Origin: Gemmatimonadaceae bacterium
Lineage (GTDB): Bacteria; Gemmatimonadota; Gemmatimonadetes; Gemmatimonadales; Gemmatimonadaceae
Assembly: GCA_016742275.1 (NCBI GenBank)
Contig: JACVCD010000018.1
Coordinates: 41,639 to 105,638, forward strand
Reading direction: 5' to 3'
DNA length: 64,000 bases
Position numbers and translations under genes: made by a program. Below are positions 7,217 to 16,173 of this stretch, piece after piece; the first letter of the stretch is position 1, and each line of letters begins with the position of its first letter. A model generated the notes under the pieces. It was not told the origin of the DNA. It was given only the letters and a program-made list of their open reading frames with translations, and searched no databases.

Positions 7217-10174
7217 TCTGATTCGCGTGCCCTCGCCTGGTGCGCTACAAATTTCGAAGGTGCCCCCAAGTCGTTGCGCACGTCCGCGTGCGCCTTCAAT
7301 GCCCCAATGCCCCTCACGCGATGCAGCGAGTGCTTCATTCGGGTCCAGTCCTCGTCCATCATCGCGCACTTCGAATTTCACAAGATTCGTTTCGAACTGC
7401 AGCGTGATGGCAACCGTCGTTGCCTGTGCGTGACGCACCACGTTCATAACCGCCTCGCGGGCAATGCGCAGTACCGCTGTCTCACGCGCCAGGGGTAGCC
7501 GACGCCGCTGGCCGTGCACCAAGTACTCCAGGCGAAGCTCAGTGGAGCCAATGGCAGCCCGAGCAGCCGCTTCGACGGCGTCCACAAGATCCGTTTCGTC
7601 GAGCTCCGGCGCGCGCATGTCCCACACCATGTGGCGGGCATCGCGAAGTGCACGATCCGCGATCGTAAGAACGCGCGACAAGGTATCCATGGCCACCTGC
7701 GGCCTGTCCGGCAAAACACGCTGCACGCTCTGCAGCTGCAGGGTGATACCGGTGAACCCTTGCAGCAACGTATCGTGCAATTCCTGCGCAATACGCGTAC
7801 GCTCTTCGAGCTTGGCATCATAGCGGGCGCGGATGGCGCGAGCCACTTGCCGCAGTCGCAGCATATTTATGAACCACAGCAGCGTCAGCGTGCTCGCCAC
7901 AAGCAACACCACAAACCAGCGCGTCTCCACGAACTGCGGCTCAATGGAGAACACGCGTGTTGCCCCCACGGTATTCCACACGCCGTCATTGTTGGATGCA
8001 ATGACCTGAAACCGGTATGCGCCAGGACTGAGATTCGTGAAGAATGCCGTGCGACGCGTTCCCACATCCTGCCACGTCGAATCGCTTCCCAGCAATCGAT
8101 AGCGGAAGCGCACCCGCTCCGGAATCGTCAGACTGGGTGCCGTGTAGGTCAACTGCAGTGACCTGGTCCCCTTTGGCAGATGTACACTATCGGATTCCAC
8201 GTAGGCGCGATCGCCAACCTGCAGTGCGGTAATGAGCACCGGTGGCGGAATCGTATTCCGCACGATGGGTGTGGTATCAATCCACACCAGACGCGATGTG
8301 GTCCAGAACCAGAGACGGCCATCGGTCCCCTCAGCGGCGGTTGGAAGTGGCCTGAGCTGCGCCACCACTCCTTCCAGACCATCACGGTGATCCATCAGTT
8401 CGAACGGTGCGTCAAATGTGCTATCACGAAGAGCGCGCTCCACATCGGCGGCGGCGATATGCGCGATGCCCACTGCCGTATGTAGCCAGAGATCACCTCG
8501 GGCCGTTTCAATGATGCCCGATGTACCGCGAAAGCGTCTCCAGCCGCGTGGTGTGACAAATCGATCGGCAGCGTAAAGCGATACGCCGCGTTCACCGCCA
8601 ATCCAGTGATGTTCCTTGCGATGCGCAACGACCATCACCGTGCCAATGTCGAGCCCATGCTGATCATCGAGTATGCGAAGCTTGCCTTTCTCGAGTATGC
8701 CAATGCGATTGTCCTGGAATCCGAACCACATGCGCGCACTGGCATCCGGATTCATGATCAACGGGATATCGCCACGCTGGCCCGGTAATGGGTAGCGCTG
8801 CCACGTGCCACGCCGGTTGCGCCACAGTCCATCACGCACCACACCAATCCAGAGACCCCCGGATCTATCGCGCGCGATCGACTGGATGGGACTCTCTCCG
8901 ATCTCGGGCGGCAACTCGAGCGGCTCGAGCAAATCACCATCACCACGCCAGAGACTCTGCGGCCCGGCAAACCACGCCACACCCTGATGATCGGTGAATG
9001 CAGCTTCGATATAGACCGGGTTGCCACCAAGATCTTTCACATGATCACGCACCTTCACGATGGCGCGCGAACCACTGGCCACCCACATCTCCCCCTGTCG
9101 ACCGCGTGTCACGCCGAGCCAGTTCATGCCTGGGGGCAGCGTGACCGTGTTCAACGGGTTTCGTCGGAATCGATCGATTCCTCCTGCTGTCGCTGCCCAC
9201 ACATTGCCTTCGCGATCCTCAAACAGCGCGAGTGGCGTAGGGCCGCTCAATCCCTGCTGCGGTCCGACACGCTGATCTTCACTCGGCGGTCCATCAAACA
9301 ATGACGGCGGTGTCATCGACGTGTAGCGAATCAACCCTTGCTGGTCCGTCACCCAGAGGGACCCCTCGCTGTCAAACAGAATGGACCCTGTGGATGATGC
9401 GCCGATACCGGCGGCGCGCATCACGATGGTGCCTGACGAATCTGTGAGCTTCTGGAGTCCCTTGGTATTGGATGTTGCCCACATCACACCATCCGGTGCC
9501 ATGCGGAACGTATTGGTGCCGTTGGAATTGATATCTTCGACGACTCGGCGGAATCGCTTGCGCCCTTTCCTGCGCAGGTAGATGCCGCTGCGGCTGTGTA
9601 CCCACAGCGATCCGCGTTTGTCGTGCGCGATGGCAAGACCAAATGCCGCATTGATACCATGGCTCGCACCAAGCTGATTCCAGTTTCGACCGTCGAATTG
9701 TGCCAGACCACCACTACCTATGGTCCACACCGTGTCCGCCCCAAAGGCAAACCCGAAGATCGTGCCGGCGGTAAGGCCTTCCTTCTCCGTATATGTGGTG
9801 AGCGTATCGCCTCGCAGCACACTGGCACCGCCAAAACGATAGCCAATCCAAAGCGCATCACCGGGACCTACAGCTAAGGCGGTGATGTCACTCGAACGCA
9901 GACGCGAACCACGCGGCTCATACCGCTCAAATGTCACCCCATCAAATCGAAACAACCCTGTGGCCGTACCAAGCCATAGATATCCATTGGCTGTCTGCGC
10001 CAGCGCCTGCACTTCACCTGGTGCGCCATCACTCACCGTCCATGCGGTGTGATGGTATTGCGACAGAGTACGCGGTGTTCCCTGCGCTGGCAGAGAAGTC
10101 ACTGCGGACAACAGTGCCGAGAGGAGTAGCATCGCAAGACTTGCGATGAACGAAGTCAATGACGTGATACGCAC
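7193..10174 (-). CDS. Two-component-regulator propeller sensor histidine kinase
   Basis: A 993-residue membrane sensor kinase. After a signal peptide (about 1-31) comes a large periplasmic sensor of repeated Reg_prop blades, recognisable by recurrent WxGT/WIGT-type motifs (YLWLGTATGLFRFDG, LWIGYRFGG, WATSNTKGLQKL), then a Y_Y_Y domain near 690-755 and one transmembrane helix (WFVVLLVASTLTLLWFINML). The cytoplasmic part has a HisKA_3 dimerisation helix with RIAQELHDTLLQGF and a HATPase_c domain (NVVRHA, RDDGRGLD), so it is a NarL-partner type kinase. No response regulator gene lies beside it. Related kinases sense polysaccharide breakdown products; the ligand here is unknown. Confidence 0.93.
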   Translation of the reverse strand: MRITSLTSFIASLAMLLLSALLSAVTSLPAQGTPRTLSQYHHTAWTVSDGAPGEVQALAQTANGYLWLGTATGLFRFDGVTFERYEPRGSRLRSSDITALAVGPGDALWIGYRFGGASVLRGDTLTTYTEKEGLTAGTIFGFAFGADTVWTIGSGGLAQFDGRNWNQLGASHGINAAFGLAIAHDKRGSLWVHSRSGIYLRRKGRKRFRRVVEDINSNGTNTFRMAPDGVMWATSNTKGLQKLTDSSGTIVMRAAGIGASSTGSILFDSEGSLWVTDQQGLIRYTSMTPPSLFDGPPSEDQRVGPQQGLSGPTPLALFEDREGNVWAATAGGIDRFRRNPLNTVTLPPGMNWLGVTRGRQGEMWVASGSRAIVKVRDHVKDLGGNPVYIEAAFTDHQGVAWFAGPQSLWRGDGDLLEPLELPPEIGESPIQSIARDRSGGLWIGVVRDGLWRNRRGTWQRYPLPGQRGDIPLIMNPDASARMWFGFQDNRIGILEKGKLRILDDQHGLDIGTVMVVAHRKEHHWIGGERGVSLYAADRFVTPRGWRRFRGTSGIIETARGDLWLHTAVGIAHIAAADVERALRDSTFDAPFELMDHRDGLEGVVAQLRPLPTAAEGTDGRLWFWTTSRLVWIDTTPIVRNTIPPPVLITALQVGDRAYVESDSVHLPKGTRSLQLTYTAPSLTIPERVRFRYRLLGSDSTWQDVGTRRTAFFTNLSPGAYRFQVIASNNDGVWNTVGATRVFSIEPQFVETRWFVVLLVASTLTLLWFINMLRLRQVARAIRARYDAKLEERTRIAQELHDTLLQGFTGITLQLQSVQRVLPDRPQVAMDTLSRVLTIADRALRDARHMVWDMRAPELDETDLVDAVEAAARAAIGSTELRLEYLVHGQRRRLPLARETAVLRIAREAVMNVVRHAQATTVAITLQFETNLVKFEVRDDGRGLDPNEALAASREGHWGIEGARGRAQRLGGTFEICSAPGEGTRIRLSLPADG

Positions 10175-10312
10175 GGTCTAATTCTGTCGCCGTGATGTGC
10201 GCCAGTGCTAGCACACACTCGACATACCAACGGCTACCCTGTTCGGGGTATTTCCCGGCAACGACACATGCCACTAATTCATGGGTTGCACCGAACAGTC
10301 ATTCACCATGCC
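10175..10312. promoter_or_regulatory. Divergent intergenic region between sensor kinase and GH29-like gene
   Basis: This 138-bp spacer carries the promoters of the divergently transcribed kinase and glycosidase-like genes. The shared control region suggests the glycosidase could be under related control. I see no clear -35/-10 boxes or dyad that would fix the sites. Confidence 0.4.
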
Positions 10313-11794
10313 ATGACGACACGACGCCAATTCGTGACCGCACTGGGATCCGCCGCCGTAACCGCTGCGGTGTGGCCGAATCGCAAACTGCTCGCGAATT
10401 CCGTTCGCAACGTGTCCCCCAGTCTGCCGTTCACGCCAATTCCCACGCCAATGCCTACGCTGCTGGAGCAGCAGCAGGTCTTTGTCGATTTGCGGTTTGG
10501 CATGCTGTCGTATTTCAACATGTCAACGTTTCAGGACCGGGAGTGGGCCGATCCATCCGCTGTCGCCACCACCTTTGCCCCCAAGCATCTCGATGTCGCG
10601 CAGTGGGCCACAGTGGCCAAGTCTGCCAACATGACCTGGGGATGCCTCACCGTGAAGCATCACGATGGTTTTTGTCTGTGGCCCACAGCGACCGACAGCA
10701 TGAGCGTGCGCCAGGCGGGAGTGCCTGATGTCGTGCGCAGCTATGTCGACGAGTTCCGTGCACAGGGCCTCAAGGTCGGCTTTCAGTTTTCCATGCTCGA
10801 CCAGCGACAACACATCGAGCGATACTCGCTGACTCCCGGAAAGATTGAACTGATCAAGGAGCAGCTGCGTGAGTTGCTCACGAACTACGGTGATGTAGCG
10901 GTGTTGGTGTTTGAAGGATGGAACGTGCCGTGGGCCCGACTCTCCTATGACGGTCTGCCATTTCAGGAGATCTATCAGCATATCAAGACGTTGCAGCCCA
11001 ACTGTCTCGTCTGTGAACTGAATGGCATTCGCTATCCGGGATACGGGCTCCATTACACCGACCTCAAGCCGTTCAAGGCAAACTCAGGACAGGTGTATCC
11101 CGTAGTCAGCGGGACACCGGGGTGTGCCCTGATGAACCTCAACCATCAGCGATGGTTCTGGCAACAGCGTGATCTCAACACCGATCCGGTTGCGGTGAAG
11201 ACGGTGGTTGATCAATGGCTCACGCCATTCAATGATCGTCGCTACACAGTCCTTCTCAATGTGCCACCAAATCGTGATGGGAAACTTTCATCCAACTACG
11301 TGCGACGCCTTGCTGAAATCGGTTCCGTATGGAAGCATCCCGGACCGGCGGCGCGACTGCTTCCACATCCCGTTGTCACGACACTGAGCTTGCTGCGCGG
11401 AAAGACCATCCGCGCAAGTCCAACCGTCGATGCGTATGGGCCAGACCTGCTCAACGATGGAGATGATCAGCTGCTGTGGGTCGCTATGTTCAATCAACAG
11501 CCTGGGTGGGCCGAGGTTGATCTTGGAGAAACACGATCCTTCAACATGGTCTCCTTCGCTGAAGGTGTTGGACGGAGAGCCGACTATCCCGTATCACGCG
11601 TGAAAAACTTCGCGTTCAAACGATGGGATGGTTCAAACTGGGTGACGTTTGCGTCGGGCACTACAGTGAAGGCGGGCACTATTCTTCGCGTGCCGCGCGT
11701 TTCCGCTCAGCGTATTCGATTTGAGGTCGACACGGGAGGCGTTTCCGGGTGGATCTCGGAGATCAGCGTGTACGACGAACCGGATGAGCTGTGA
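10313..11794 (+). CDS. Tat-exported GH29 alpha-L-fucosidase-like protein with C-terminal discoidin domain
   Basis: A 493-residue protein with a twin-arginine signal (MTTRRQFVTALGSAAVTAA). Residues about 45-370 resemble the GH29 alpha-L-fucosidase barrel: MTWGCLTVKHHDGFCLWPT is the strongly conserved strand with the sugar-binding HH, and ELIKEQLRELLTNYGDVAVLVFEGW aligns with the strand carrying the catalytic nucleophile, normally WFDG. Here the nucleophile aspartate position reads FEGW. Residues about 395-490 form an F5/8-type discoidin (sugar-binding) domain with GWAEVDLGE. The ATG at the start of the Tat signal was chosen over upstream in-frame codons. Given the altered nucleophile, substrate and activity are uncertain. 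Confidence 0.82.
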   Translation: MTTRRQFVTALGSAAVTAAVWPNRKLLANSVRNVSPSLPFTPIPTPMPTLLEQQQVFVDLRFGMLSYFNMSTFQDREWADPSAVATTFAPKHLDVAQWATVAKSANMTWGCLTVKHHDGFCLWPTATDSMSVRQAGVPDVVRSYVDEFRAQGLKVGFQFSMLDQRQHIERYSLTPGKIELIKEQLRELLTNYGDVAVLVFEGWNVPWARLSYDGLPFQEIYQHIKTLQPNCLVCELNGIRYPGYGLHYTDLKPFKANSGQVYPVVSGTPGCALMNLNHQRWFWQQRDLNTDPVAVKTVVDQWLTPFNDRRYTVLLNVPPNRDGKLSSNYVRRLAEIGSVWKHPGPAARLLPHPVVTTLSLLRGKTIRASPTVDAYGPDLLNDGDDQLLWVAMFNQQPGWAEVDLGETRSFNMVSFAEGVGRRADYPVSRVKNFAFKRWDGSNWVTFASGTTVKAGTILRVPRVSAQRIRFEVDTGGVSGWISEISVYDEPDEL

Positions 11795-12185
11795 CATGGC
11801 GCGACTGGAGCGTCATGTCCAGCAATGCGGCGAGTGATACGCCCACCGCATAGCACACCAGATCACTCCACAAGAAGCCATAGCCCAGTGCCAGCGCACC
11901 GATTCGCGTCGCTCGCACTGCGTCGATCCAGAGCGCGTGGTACAGCTGGCTTACTTCCACAGCGCACGACACGGCCAACGCCACGATCGCGATCAGGCGC
12001 GTCGTCGCAGTTCTCCGCCACAAGGAAACAATCCAGAACACCATTGCCGCCCAAAGCGTGTCGCCGCCGTATTCTGCCACGATGGCCGGGAATGCCGTTG
12101 GAAATCGCCTGGTGGCCAAACCAACCGCGATCGTACCAAGCAGCAAGATGGTATAGAGAGCAGCAGATCTTCGCGGATGCGTCAT
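11763..12185 (-). CDS. DUF2809 membrane protein
   Basis: A 140-residue integral membrane protein with four hydrophobic helices. The pattern GLATRRFPTAFPAIVAEYGGDTLWAAMVFWI, the polar CAVEVSQLYHALWIDAVRATRIGALALGYGFLWSDLVCYAVG stretch and the small terminal helix are characteristic of DUF2809 proteins. The family is of unknown function. Start chosen at MTHPRRS because the upstream extension is hydrophilic and unlike the family. The 3' end overlaps that of the convergent GH29-like gene by about 30 bp. Confidence 0.82.
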   Translation of the reverse strand: MTHPRRSAALYTILLLGTIAVGLATRRFPTAFPAIVAEYGGDTLWAAMVFWIVSLWRRTATTRLIAIVALAVSCAVEVSQLYHALWIDAVRATRIGALALGYGFLWSDLVCYAVGVSLAALLDMTLQSRHVTAHPVRRTR

Positions 12186-12214
12186 ATCGACTGACAATGT
12201 ACTGCCGAATGCAA

Positions 12215-12244
12215 AACGCCCCTCCGAATCTTCGGTGGGGCGTT
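12215..12244 (-). terminator. Rho-independent terminator of the cytochrome b562-like gene
   Basis: On the minus strand an 8-bp GC-rich stem (AACGCCCC with GGGGCGTT) continues inward through CCGAA/TTCGG to a short loop, followed by TTTTGC. It lies 23 bp beyond the stop codon of the cytochrome b562-like gene. Confidence 0.85.
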
Positions 12245-12266
12245 GTAGCATGCAGTAACCAGGAAG

Positions 12267-12728
12267 TTACTTGGCCGGCGGTGGCGGTGGGCGACGGATA
12301 CGGAATTCCGCATGCGAGGCGCGCTGCAGTCCGCGCATCTCTTCCACGATCGCCGCAGCCTCGGCGTTCTTGCCGGCGTGAATCGCCATATGCACTTTGC
12401 CCGCCGCATCGATCAGCTTCTGAATGCCAGCCTTGTAGTCGGCCATGAACTTTTCCTGCTCAGCAGCCGGAACCTGCGCCTTCTTCTCCGGCTCCAGCGC
12501 CAACGCTTCCTTGGCGTTGGTCTCGATGGTTGAGAGCAGTTCCATCGTGCTGGCGTTCTTGGTCGAATCCGTGATCTGCTGACCGATCGTCCGGAACGCC
12601 ACGTTGATCGCCGTCATCTTCTTGCCGAGCGGAGTCTTGTCCTCCGTTTGCTGCGCGCGAAGCGAACTGGTCGTCAGTGCGAGCGCCAGTACGGAAAGTG
12701 TGCCGAGGTGCCGGAAACGCAGGGACAT
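12267..12728 (-). CDS. Periplasmic cytochrome b562 homolog
   Basis: A 153-residue protein with a Sec signal (FRHLGTLSVLALALTTSSLRAQ). The mature part aligns end to end with E. coli cytochrome b562: LGKKMTAINVAFRTI matches LEDNMETLNDNLKVI, keeping the methionine haem ligand (Met38), and the last helix EEMRGLQRASHAEFR matches QLKTTRNAYHQKYR, keeping the histidine ligand. The domain is a four-helix bundle carrying non-covalent b-type haem in the periplasm; physiological partners of the family are poorly known. A proline-rich tail (RRPPPPPAK) follows the bundle. The gene is monocistronic with its own terminator. The alignment is from memory of the E. coli sequence. Confidence 0.8.
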   Translation of the reverse strand: MSLRFRHLGTLSVLALALTTSSLRAQQTEDKTPLGKKMTAINVAFRTIGQQITDSTKNASTMELLSTIETNAKEALALEPEKKAQVPAAEQEKFMADYKAGIQKLIDAAGKVHMAIHAGKNAEAAAIVEEMRGLQRASHAEFRIRRPPPPPAK

Positions 12729-13008
12729 GGCGGGTGGGAATAAACGGTGATCGGGGCACGTCGGCGGTCGCCTCTTTGCGACGCCACGTGAAACTCCGCG
12801 TACGATGATCCTACCTACGGATGCTACTTCAGGTTCGCTGGGACGGAAGATCAATATGACAACAATTCATCCACAATGAGCCCGTTCCAGGATCGTTTGG
12901 GGGGATTCTGAGAGTCATGTCACATGCATGCAATCCATCTCGTCATTCCATCATGAGGCACACTTTGAGATACACTTACACCATGACCCAATCCTGGGAG
13001 CTTGTGAG
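12729..13008. other. Intergenic region, no gene seen
   Basis: This 280-bp stretch separates the divergent cytochrome b562-like and NAD(P)-binding genes. It contains AT-rich patches (tgacaacaattcatccacaatgag, cattgagatacacttacacc-type sequence) that could be promoters for either gene. No coding frame with a plausible protein was found. Confidence 0.5.
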
Positions 13009-13767
13009 GTGAAAATCGCTGTTGCCGGAGGAACCGGTACTGTAGGTCGGCATGTCGTAGCCGCCGCCGAGCATCGGGGACACGTGGTTTCCGTCCTTTC
13101 GAGACCGCGCGGAGTCGACGTTTCAACCGGTCAGGGACTGAAGGAGGCGCTCACTGGCATTGATGTCGTCATCGACGTGACGAACACCATGACACTCTTC
13201 GCATCTACGGCTCGGCGTTTCTTCGAAACGTCCACCCGGCACTTGCTGGAGGCCGAGCGTAACGCCGGCGTACGGCATCATGTAGCCCTGTCCATCGTGG
13301 GAATCGATGGTATGGATGCTTCGTACTACGCGGGGAAACTGGCACAGGAACGCGCGATCGCGGACGGCAGCGTCCCCTACACCATTGCCCGGGCGGCGCA
13401 GTTCCACGAGTTCGCCGGGCAAATGCTCGCTGACGCAAAAGGGCCGATCGCCATCATTCCCAGAATGCTCATGCGCCCGGTCGCAGCGCGTGACGTGGGC
13501 GCACACCTGGTTCACGTGGCCGAAGGCTCACCTTCAATACGCGCGATGGATCTGGTTGGCCCACGCGATGAAGTGCTCGCTGATCTCGCGCGTCGTCAGC
13601 TGACCCACGAAGGAAGGCGACAACGTGTATTCGAGCTTCGCCTTCCCGGCGCATATGGACGCGGGCTCGCGTCTGGAAAGTTGCGCGGGAGCGGTGAATT
13701 CAGGCAGGCATCCATGACCTTCGACGAATGGCTGACAGCGGACGACCACCGACCGCTTCGTCGCTAG
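13009..13767 (+). CDS. NmrA-like/atypical SDR NAD(P)-binding protein
   Basis: A 252-residue atypical short-chain dehydrogenase. The N-terminal GGTGTVGRHVV (residues 7-17) is the Rossmann glycine motif; downstream DVVIDVTNTMT and the ALSIVGIDGMDASYYAGKLAQER stretch correspond to the central strands and the YxxxK-like position of NmrA/complex-I-type SDRs. Such proteins are often used as NAD(P)H sensors or quinone-type reductases. I chose the GTG codon, since a GGGAG sits about 14 bases upstream and the earlier in-frame ATG would add an unrelated histidine-rich stretch. Confidence 0.85.
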   Translation: MKIAVAGGTGTVGRHVVAAAEHRGHVVSVLSRPRGVDVSTGQGLKEALTGIDVVIDVTNTMTLFASTARRFFETSTRHLLEAERNAGVRHHVALSIVGIDGMDASYYAGKLAQERAIADGSVPYTIARAAQFHEFAGQMLADAKGPIAIIPRMLMRPVAARDVGAHLVHVAEGSPSIRAMDLVGPRDEVLADLARRQLTHEGRRQRVFELRLPGAYGRGLASGKLRGSGEFRQASMTFDEWLTADDHRPLRR

Positions 13768-13785
13768 CACGCTATGCGTGCCCTG

Positions 13786-14232
13786 TCATCGCACCATAAT
13801 CGTACGTGTGAGTTCAACACTGGAGTTTGGCGTGCTCCCTCCAGCTAAAGACTGCTCTCCAATCACACGTATCGTTGCTATGCCTGCGGTGGGTATCTGC
13901 ACAGAAACTGCGTGCTCGAGGTAGGCCAAGTCTGCGGTACACACTTGCGATTTGAATCGCTCATTGAACGGTCGAATCTCGATGACGTTCGCTGATGTTC
14001 GGACATCTGCCCGCACAGTCTTCCTGGTGCAACCACCACCGAATGTCCGTACACGAACCGTGAATGGTGTATCACGCGCCACGGTGTCTGGTACAGTGAT
14101 CCGCGCCGTATCCCGGACAAAAATGATAATCGCGGGCTCCACGAACGTATCGGGGTTCAAAGCATCGGCGCACGCAGAAGCTGTTACGGCCACAACGAGC
14201 GCCAGCAGTGAAGAAAAACGCCGCGAGATCAC
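13786..14232 (-). CDS. Hypothetical lipoprotein
   Basis: A 148-residue predicted lipoprotein: the signal [20 protein letters not shown] ends in a lipobox with Cys21. The mature part is beta-rich with two further cysteines ([19 protein letters not shown]) that could pair, suggesting an Ig-like fold. Function unknown. The GTG start overlaps the stop of the YbjQ-type gene by 4 bp (GTGA), so the two genes are probably co-transcribed. Confidence 0.7.
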   Translation of the reverse strand: MISRRFSSLLALVVAVTASACADALNPDTFVEPAIIIFVRDTARITVPDTVARDTPFTVRVRTFGGGCTRKTVRADVRTSANVIEIRPFNERFKSQVCTADLAYLEHAVSVQIPTAGIATIRVIGEQSLAGGSTPNSSVELTRTIMVR

Positions 14233-14594
14233 TCGATCTCTTGAACCCGCACCGCTGTCCCGTAGCACAACACCTCCGTCACTCCGCTCATGATTTCGGT
14301 TGCGTCGTAGCGAATGCCAATCACCGCATCGGCGTTCGCCATTTCCGCCTGCACAAGCATGGTGTCGAACGCCTGCTGGCGAGTGCGTTCGGCAAGTGAT
14401 GTGAACAGCGAAATATTTCCGCCGAAGATCGTCTGAACACCGGCCCCAATGGTCCCGACAAGAGAGCGCGAACGGACCACCACACCACGTACCACGCCAA
14501 GCGACGCCACGATCCTGTATCCCGGCAACTCGAAAGCCGTGGTGGTCATGTGGTAGGGAAAGTCGGCAGCCTGGGAGTGGACGATGTCGTTCAT
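14229..14594 (-). CDS. YbjQ/DUF74 family protein
   Basis: A 121-residue protein of the YbjQ (DUF74) family. The core [23 protein letters not shown], the [32 protein letters not shown] helix-strand unit and [10 protein letters not shown] are the family signatures. Members are pentameric cytoplasmic proteins, once labelled heavy-metal-binding; the role is unclear. Either the ATG used here or an internal ATG fifteen codons later could be the start. It precedes the lipoprotein gene with a 4-bp overlap. Confidence 0.88.
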   Translation of the reverse strand: MNDIVHSQAADFPYHMTTTAFELPGYRIVASLGVVRGVVVRSRSLVGTIGAGVQTIFGGNISLFTSLAERTRQQAFDTMLVQAEMANADAVIGIRYDATEIMSGVTEVLCYGTAVRVQEIE

Positions 14595-14644
14595 GGAGTC
14601 TCGAGAAAGAGCGTGCGCCTCATGTCGGAACGGTAGCACTAGCT

Positions 14645-15058
14645 CTACCGCTCCGGCTGCAGCGTGTTCTGACAGCCAACGATCGTACCCGCGACCTGCC
14701 CCTTGTATTCACGCGCCATGACCGGCATCGGCGTAAAGTCAGCAGTGTCCCGTTTGAAAACAGGCATCGGGCACGCGGCAGGAAGTGGCGGCTGGACCAC
14801 AGCGGGCTTCACAAATGTCGTATCACTGGGAAACAGCGCCTTGAGCCGCAACTGGCGCGAGTCTGCGAGCTGACGCCCGTTGCCGACGAGAGTCATCTCA
14901 TCCAATGACCGTGCGTAGCGGTCGAGCGACAACGGTTGCACACCGAAGAGGTCCGCATTGGTACGCACGTCGTTCGAGCGCGTCTCGGCACCCTGAGCCC
15001 GTACGGCTGATGCACCAATGACCGAAACGGCAATGAGGACGAATGAGTTGAAACGCAC
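14645..15058 (-). CDS. Hypothetical exported protein
   Basis: A 137-residue exported protein beginning at a GTG with a good AGGAG eight bases upstream. The signal is [21 protein letters not shown], cleaved near residue 22. The remainder contains no recognised domain; two cysteines ([14 protein letters not shown]) might form a disulfide. It lies upstream of the YbjQ gene on the same strand, separated by 50 bp. Confidence 0.65.
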   Translation of the reverse strand: MRFNSFVLIAVSVIGASAVRAQGAETRSNDVRTNADLFGVQPLSLDRYARSLDEMTLVGNGRQLADSRQLRLKALFPSDTTFVKPAVVQPPLPAACPMPVFKRDTADFTPMPVMAREYKGQVAGTIVGCQNTLQPER

Positions 15059-15247
15059 GAAATCTCCTGCGAACGGTCTGCCTGATTCCAACACCACTGG
15101 GCGGAAGATGCGGCCCGGGGACCTATCGAGCCAGCCATTTGTCCGACCGAATTTCTTTCTCAATGGTTTCCAGGGACGAAGCGGCAGGCCTAGTCGCGCA
15201 AGCATGCCTACGTCGGATCTCCCGCCTACGGATTAAAAGTCCGCTGC

Positions 15248-15526
15248 TCATTCCGTGAGCAACGGGATCATCTGCCCACCTACCACGAGCAAGACGGATA
15301 GCAATACACAATACTCCACTCCACGGCTTGTGGACCCAGGCGATGTACCTCGGGCGTGGCGAGTTGCCACAGCCACGAGCAGAGCCATGAGGCTGATGAG
15401 TGCGATCAGATCGCGCCAGCGCGGCGCACTACCGGTGACATACCAACCCACCAAGTGGGCGACGAGTGCCAGGATCAGCAGCACAAGCGCAACACGGCCG
15501 GGAGTCTTCAGTTGAGGCAATGCCAT
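15248..15526 (-). CDS. Small three-TM membrane protein
   Basis: A 92-residue protein with three predicted membrane helices (ALVLLILALVAHLVGWYV, DLIALISLMALLVAVA and EYCVLLSVLLVVGGQMI). No recognised family. The reading frame has coherent hydrophobic periodicity and basic connecting loops, which supports it as a real gene; nothing in the neighbourhood indicates a function. Confidence 0.6.
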   Translation of the reverse strand: MALPQLKTPGRVALVLLILALVAHLVGWYVTGSAPRWRDLIALISLMALLVAVATRHARGTSPGSTSRGVEYCVLLSVLLVVGGQMIPLLTE

Positions 15527-15636
15527 ACGCAGATAAGGGAGCAGAACAGTGGAGAATGACCCACCAATGACGGGGTTTACTGAACTTCTGCGTAATGCGG
15601 AGTGCCCGCTACCCCGTCCCTCCCACTCCGCCTGTC

Positions 15637-16173
15637 ATGACCCTCCGATCCGCCTTCACCAGCGCCGCTGTGCTCGCCGCGCTGATCTTCACTCGGCCCG
15701 CCGACGCGCAGGGCTTCACCACCGGCGCCATCTACGCCGGCCCCCGCATCTGGACCGGCAATCTCAATGGAGCCACCGCCATCGGTGTCCAGGCCGAAAA
15801 GGGACTTACCGCTCCAGGCAAATACGGTCAGGGCATCATTTCCGCCGGTCTTGGCGTCGACTGGTATTCCTGGGACTTCGCCTATCCCGGCGGCAAATAC
15901 GAATACTCCGTCGTACCCATCCAGGCGTTCTCCAACTACCACTTTGTCGTGAAGTCCCAGCCCAAGCTCGATCCCTATGCTGGACTCGCCCTCGTCTATT
16001 CGGTAGTGAACGCCACCGTTACCGGTATCGGATCAACAAGTGCCAACGCCAGTGGCACCGACATCGCCGGACAGGTTGGCGCGCGCTGGTTCTTCAGCGA
16101 GAAGTTTGCAGCGCAGGCACAGGCCGGCTTCGGCTACGGCACACTCTCCGTGGGGGCCACGTGGAAATTCTGA
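15637..16173 (+). CDS. Small outer-membrane beta-barrel protein
   Basis: A 178-residue secreted protein with signal MTLRSAFTSAAVLAALIFT (cleavage after ADAQ). The mature chain shows alternating strand patterns (GIISAGLGVDWYSWDFAY, SNYHFVVKSQPKLDPYAGLALVY, AAQAQAGFGYGTLSVGATWKF) and a C-terminal phenylalanine, all typical of a small eight-stranded outer-membrane barrel. Cargo or function unknown. The next gene starts 13 bp before its stop codon in another frame. Confidence 0.75.
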   Translation: MTLRSAFTSAAVLAALIFTRPADAQGFTTGAIYAGPRIWTGNLNGATAIGVQAEKGLTAPGKYGQGIISAGLGVDWYSWDFAYPGGKYEYSVVPIQAFSNYHFVVKSQPKLDPYAGLALVYSVVNATVTGIGSTSANASGTDIAGQVGARWFFSEKFAAQAQAGFGYGTLSVGATWKF

